Of a stretch of DNA of 6,580 bases, positions 5,257 to 6,580 are shown piece after piece. The position numbers were made by a program, and so were the translations under genes. The stretch is from Mycobacteriaceae bacterium (GTDB lineage Bacteria > Actinomycetota > Actinomycetes > Mycobacteriales > Mycobacteriaceae): positions 1-6,580 of the forward strand of contig JABFVX010000112.1 of NCBI GenBank assembly GCA_013362555.1, written 5' to 3'. How positions within the stretch are numbered: the first letter of the stretch is position 1; each line of letters begins with the position of its first letter. The notes below the pieces were generated by a model. That model had not been told where the DNA came from. It did no database searches and was given only the letters and a program-made list of their open reading frames with translations.

Positions 5257-6468
5257 ATGGCCACCTCCGCAGTGCGCAAGCCGGGGTCCTTCGACCTCAC
5301 CGGCCTGCAGCGGCTCGGCCGCAGCCTGATGCTGCCGATCGCGACCCTGCCCGCCGCGGGCCTGCTGGTGCGGCTGGGCCAGCCCGACATGATCGGACGC
5401 TGGTCTGCAGCCAGGACGGTGGCCCAGGTGATCAGCGGCGCGGGCGGCGCTTTGATCGACGCGCTGCCGCTGCTGTTCGCGGTGGGCATAGCGATCGGCT
5501 GGGCACGCAAATCGGACGGGTCGACGGCGCTCGCCGCGGTGGTGGGCTACCTGGCCTTCCAAGGCGTGCTCAAGGCCATGTCGCCGGTGGTGCTGCCGGG
5601 CAAGGTCGATAGCAAGGGCGGGCAAGAGCTGGTCAACTTCGGCGTGCTCGGCGGCATCGTGATGGGCCTGACCGCGGCGGTGCTCTGGCAGCGCTACCAC
5701 CGCACTACTCTGCCGGACTACCTGGGCTTCTTCTCCGGGCGCAGGCTGGTCCCGATCCTGACCGCGTGCGCCGCCGTGGTGATCGGCACCGCGATGGCCT
5801 ACATCTACCCGGCGTTCAACTCCGGGCTGACCTGGCTGGGCAACACCGTCTCCGACCACGCCGTGGCGGGCGGCGGCGTCTTCGGCTTCACGAACCGGCT
5901 GTTGCTGCCGCTGGGACTGCACCACATCCTCAACTCGGTGCTGTGGTTCGTCGTGGGCGACTATCACGGGGTGCACGGGGACATCCCGCGGTTCCTGGCG
6001 GGCGACCCGCACGCGGGCACCTTCATGACCGGCTTCTTCCCGATCTTCATGTTCGGTCTGCCCGCCGCCGCGCTCGCGATCTGGCACGAGGCCAAGCCGG
6101 AGCAGCGCAAGCTCGTGGGGGGCATCATGCTGTCGGTGGGACTGACCTCGTTCCTCACCGGAATCACTGAGCCGCTGGAGTTCTCGTTCGTCTTCGTGGC
6201 GTGGCCGCTGCTGGTGATCCACGCTCTGTTCACCGCGTCCGCGCTGGCGTTGACCAACGCACTCGGCATCCACGACGGGTTCAGTTTCTCGGCGGGCTTC
6301 ATCGACTACGTGCTGAATTTCGGCAAGGCTCAGCACGCGATCTGGCTGATCCCCATCGGCCTGGGCTACGCCGCCCTGTACTACGTCACGTTCCGCTTCA
6401 TCATTCGGCGGTGGAACCTGTCCACGCCCGGCCGCGGAGCCGACGAGATCTCCGAAGCCGCGGCATGA
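5257..6468 (+). CDS. ptsC: PTS EIIC permease, probably N-acetylglucosamine-specific (NagE-type, EIIC only)
   Basis: Inner-membrane transport subunit that moves the sugar across while EIIB phosphorylates it. The 403 residues are hydrophobic throughout, with the family's many membrane helices and no fused EIIB or EIIA domain. Conserved landmarks: LGRSLMLPIATLPAAGLLVRLG (19-40), PLLFAVGIAIGWARKSDG (71-88), NRLLLPLGLHHILNSVLWF (213-231), GDIPRFLAGDPHAGTFMTGFFPIFMFGLP (241-269), TGITEPLEFSFVF (301-313) and the end motif NLSTPGR (387-393). His222/His223 and Glu305 correspond to substrate-binding positions in this superfamily. GDIxRFxAGD and the SGF/TGFFPI region resemble E. coli NagE more than PtsG, which favours GlcNAc; glucose or maltose remain possible. 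ATG at 5257 has an AGGAAG Shine-Dalgarno five bases upstream and lies after the operator. The frame is open further upstream, but those 38 codons run through the regulatory region. It is followed by ptsH after 34 bases. Confidence 0.93.
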   Translation: MATSAVRKPGSFDLTGLQRLGRSLMLPIATLPAAGLLVRLGQPDMIGRWSAARTVAQVISGAGGALIDALPLLFAVGIAIGWARKSDGSTALAAVVGYLAFQGVLKAMSPVVLPGKVDSKGGQELVNFGVLGGIVMGLTAAVLWQRYHRTTLPDYLGFFSGRRLVPILTACAAVVIGTAMAYIYPAFNSGLTWLGNTVSDHAVAGGGVFGFTNRLLLPLGLHHILNSVLWFVVGDYHGVHGDIPRFLAGDPHAGTFMTGFFPIFMFGLPAAALAIWHEAKPEQRKLVGGIMLSVGLTSFLTGITEPLEFSFVFVAWPLLVIHALFTASALALTNALGIHDGFSFSAGFIDYVLNFGKAQHAIWLIPIGLGYAALYYVTFRFIIRRWNLSTPGRGADEISEAAA

Positions 6469-6506
6469 CCGCCGCCGAACCGAACGAGGAGAAGACCACA
6501 GCATGA
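6465..6506 (+). other. 13-codon mini-ORF joining EIIC and HPr genes by ATGA overlaps
   Basis: ATG at 6465 overlaps the EIIC stop in ATGA. The frame encodes MTAAEPNEEKTTA and ends at TGA 6504-6506, which overlaps the ptsH ATG in a second ATGA. It contains the ptsH Shine-Dalgarno (AGGAG, 6487-6491). It could pass ribosomes from EIIC to HPr, or be chance. No Shine-Dalgarno of its own is obvious. Confidence 0.25.
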
Positions 6507-6580
6507 TCACGCGCACCGCCGTCATCGCGTCGAAAACCGGCCTGCACGCTCGCCCGGCCGCCCAGTTCGCGAAGGCCGCC
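6503..6580 (+). CDS. ptsH: HPr phosphocarrier protein, partial (C-terminus cut by right edge)
   Basis: General PTS phosphocarrier, cytoplasmic, that takes phosphate from EI on His15 and hands it to EIIA. Only the first 26 residues are in the window: MITRTAVIASKTGLHARPAAQFAKAA. They include the diagnostic active-site motif GLHARPAAQF with His15 in the expected place. Full HPr proteins are about 85-93 residues. ATG at 6503 is preceded by AGGAG (6487-6491) with an 11-base gap, rather long, and overlaps the stop of a 13-codon frame in ATGA. It lies 34 bases after the EIIC gene on the same strand and is surely in its operon, so HPr made here would be controlled with the sugar permease. EI (ptsI) is not in the window. 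Confidence 0.93.
   Translation, partial: MITRTAVIASKTGLHARPAAQFAKAA

Noticed and set aside
5185..6525. 446-codon minus-strand open frame
   Set aside because: It is the complement of the EIIC gene, rich in Arg, Gln, Glu and His, with no recognisable domain. The EIIC frame is clearly real.

Overview
The window is chromosomal DNA from a high-GC actinobacterium, most likely a Nocardia/Rhodococcus-type member of the Mycobacteriales. The release factor and histidinol-phosphatase match the mycobacterial forms closely as I remember them, GTG starts are frequent, third codon positions are strongly G/C, and several genes lack a Shine-Dalgarno sequence. Genes cover nearly everything and no intergenic stretch exceeds about 200 bases. 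I see no mobile element, CRISPR array, tRNA or rRNA.

Left part (1-2762), all on the minus strand: a single-pass membrane protein with a Pro/Gln-rich cytoplasmic tail and a small cysteine-containing outer domain (septum-formation-like), then prfB (release factor 2), then a MscS-type mechanosensitive channel that runs off the left edge. A long imperfect hairpin follows the membrane-protein gene and probably ends its transcript before prfB.

Middle (2763-4470), plus strand: a roughly 200-base divergent region, then hisN (histidinol-phosphatase), followed after one base by a GntR/HutC-family regulator of the NagR/DasR type. The regulator converges on the PTS genes across a strong inverted repeat that is probably a two-way terminator.

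Right part (4474-6580): a phosphotransferase system for an amino sugar or glucose, most likely N-acetylglucosamine, built from separate single-domain proteins. EIIB and EIIA (crr) form a minus-strand pair overlapping by four bases. EIIC and HPr (ptsH, cut by the right edge) lie on the plus strand. The two arms diverge from a 106-base region with a perfect 14-base palindrome, CTGGTTATAACCAG, which looks like the operator of the neighbouring NagR/DasR-like regulator. Phosphate would pass from EI (not in the window, possibly just downstream) to HPr His15, EIIA His74 and EIIB Cys23, then to the sugar carried in by EIIC. The regulator would sense the resulting sugar phosphate and release the shared operator.

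I found no clearly new biological system. The points most worth a second look are the shared operator and its overlap with promoter-like elements, a 13-codon reading frame joining EIIC to HPr by two ATGA overlaps, the long hairpin upstream of prfB, and a repeated TANNNT-to-GTG spacing that suggests leaderless mRNAs.
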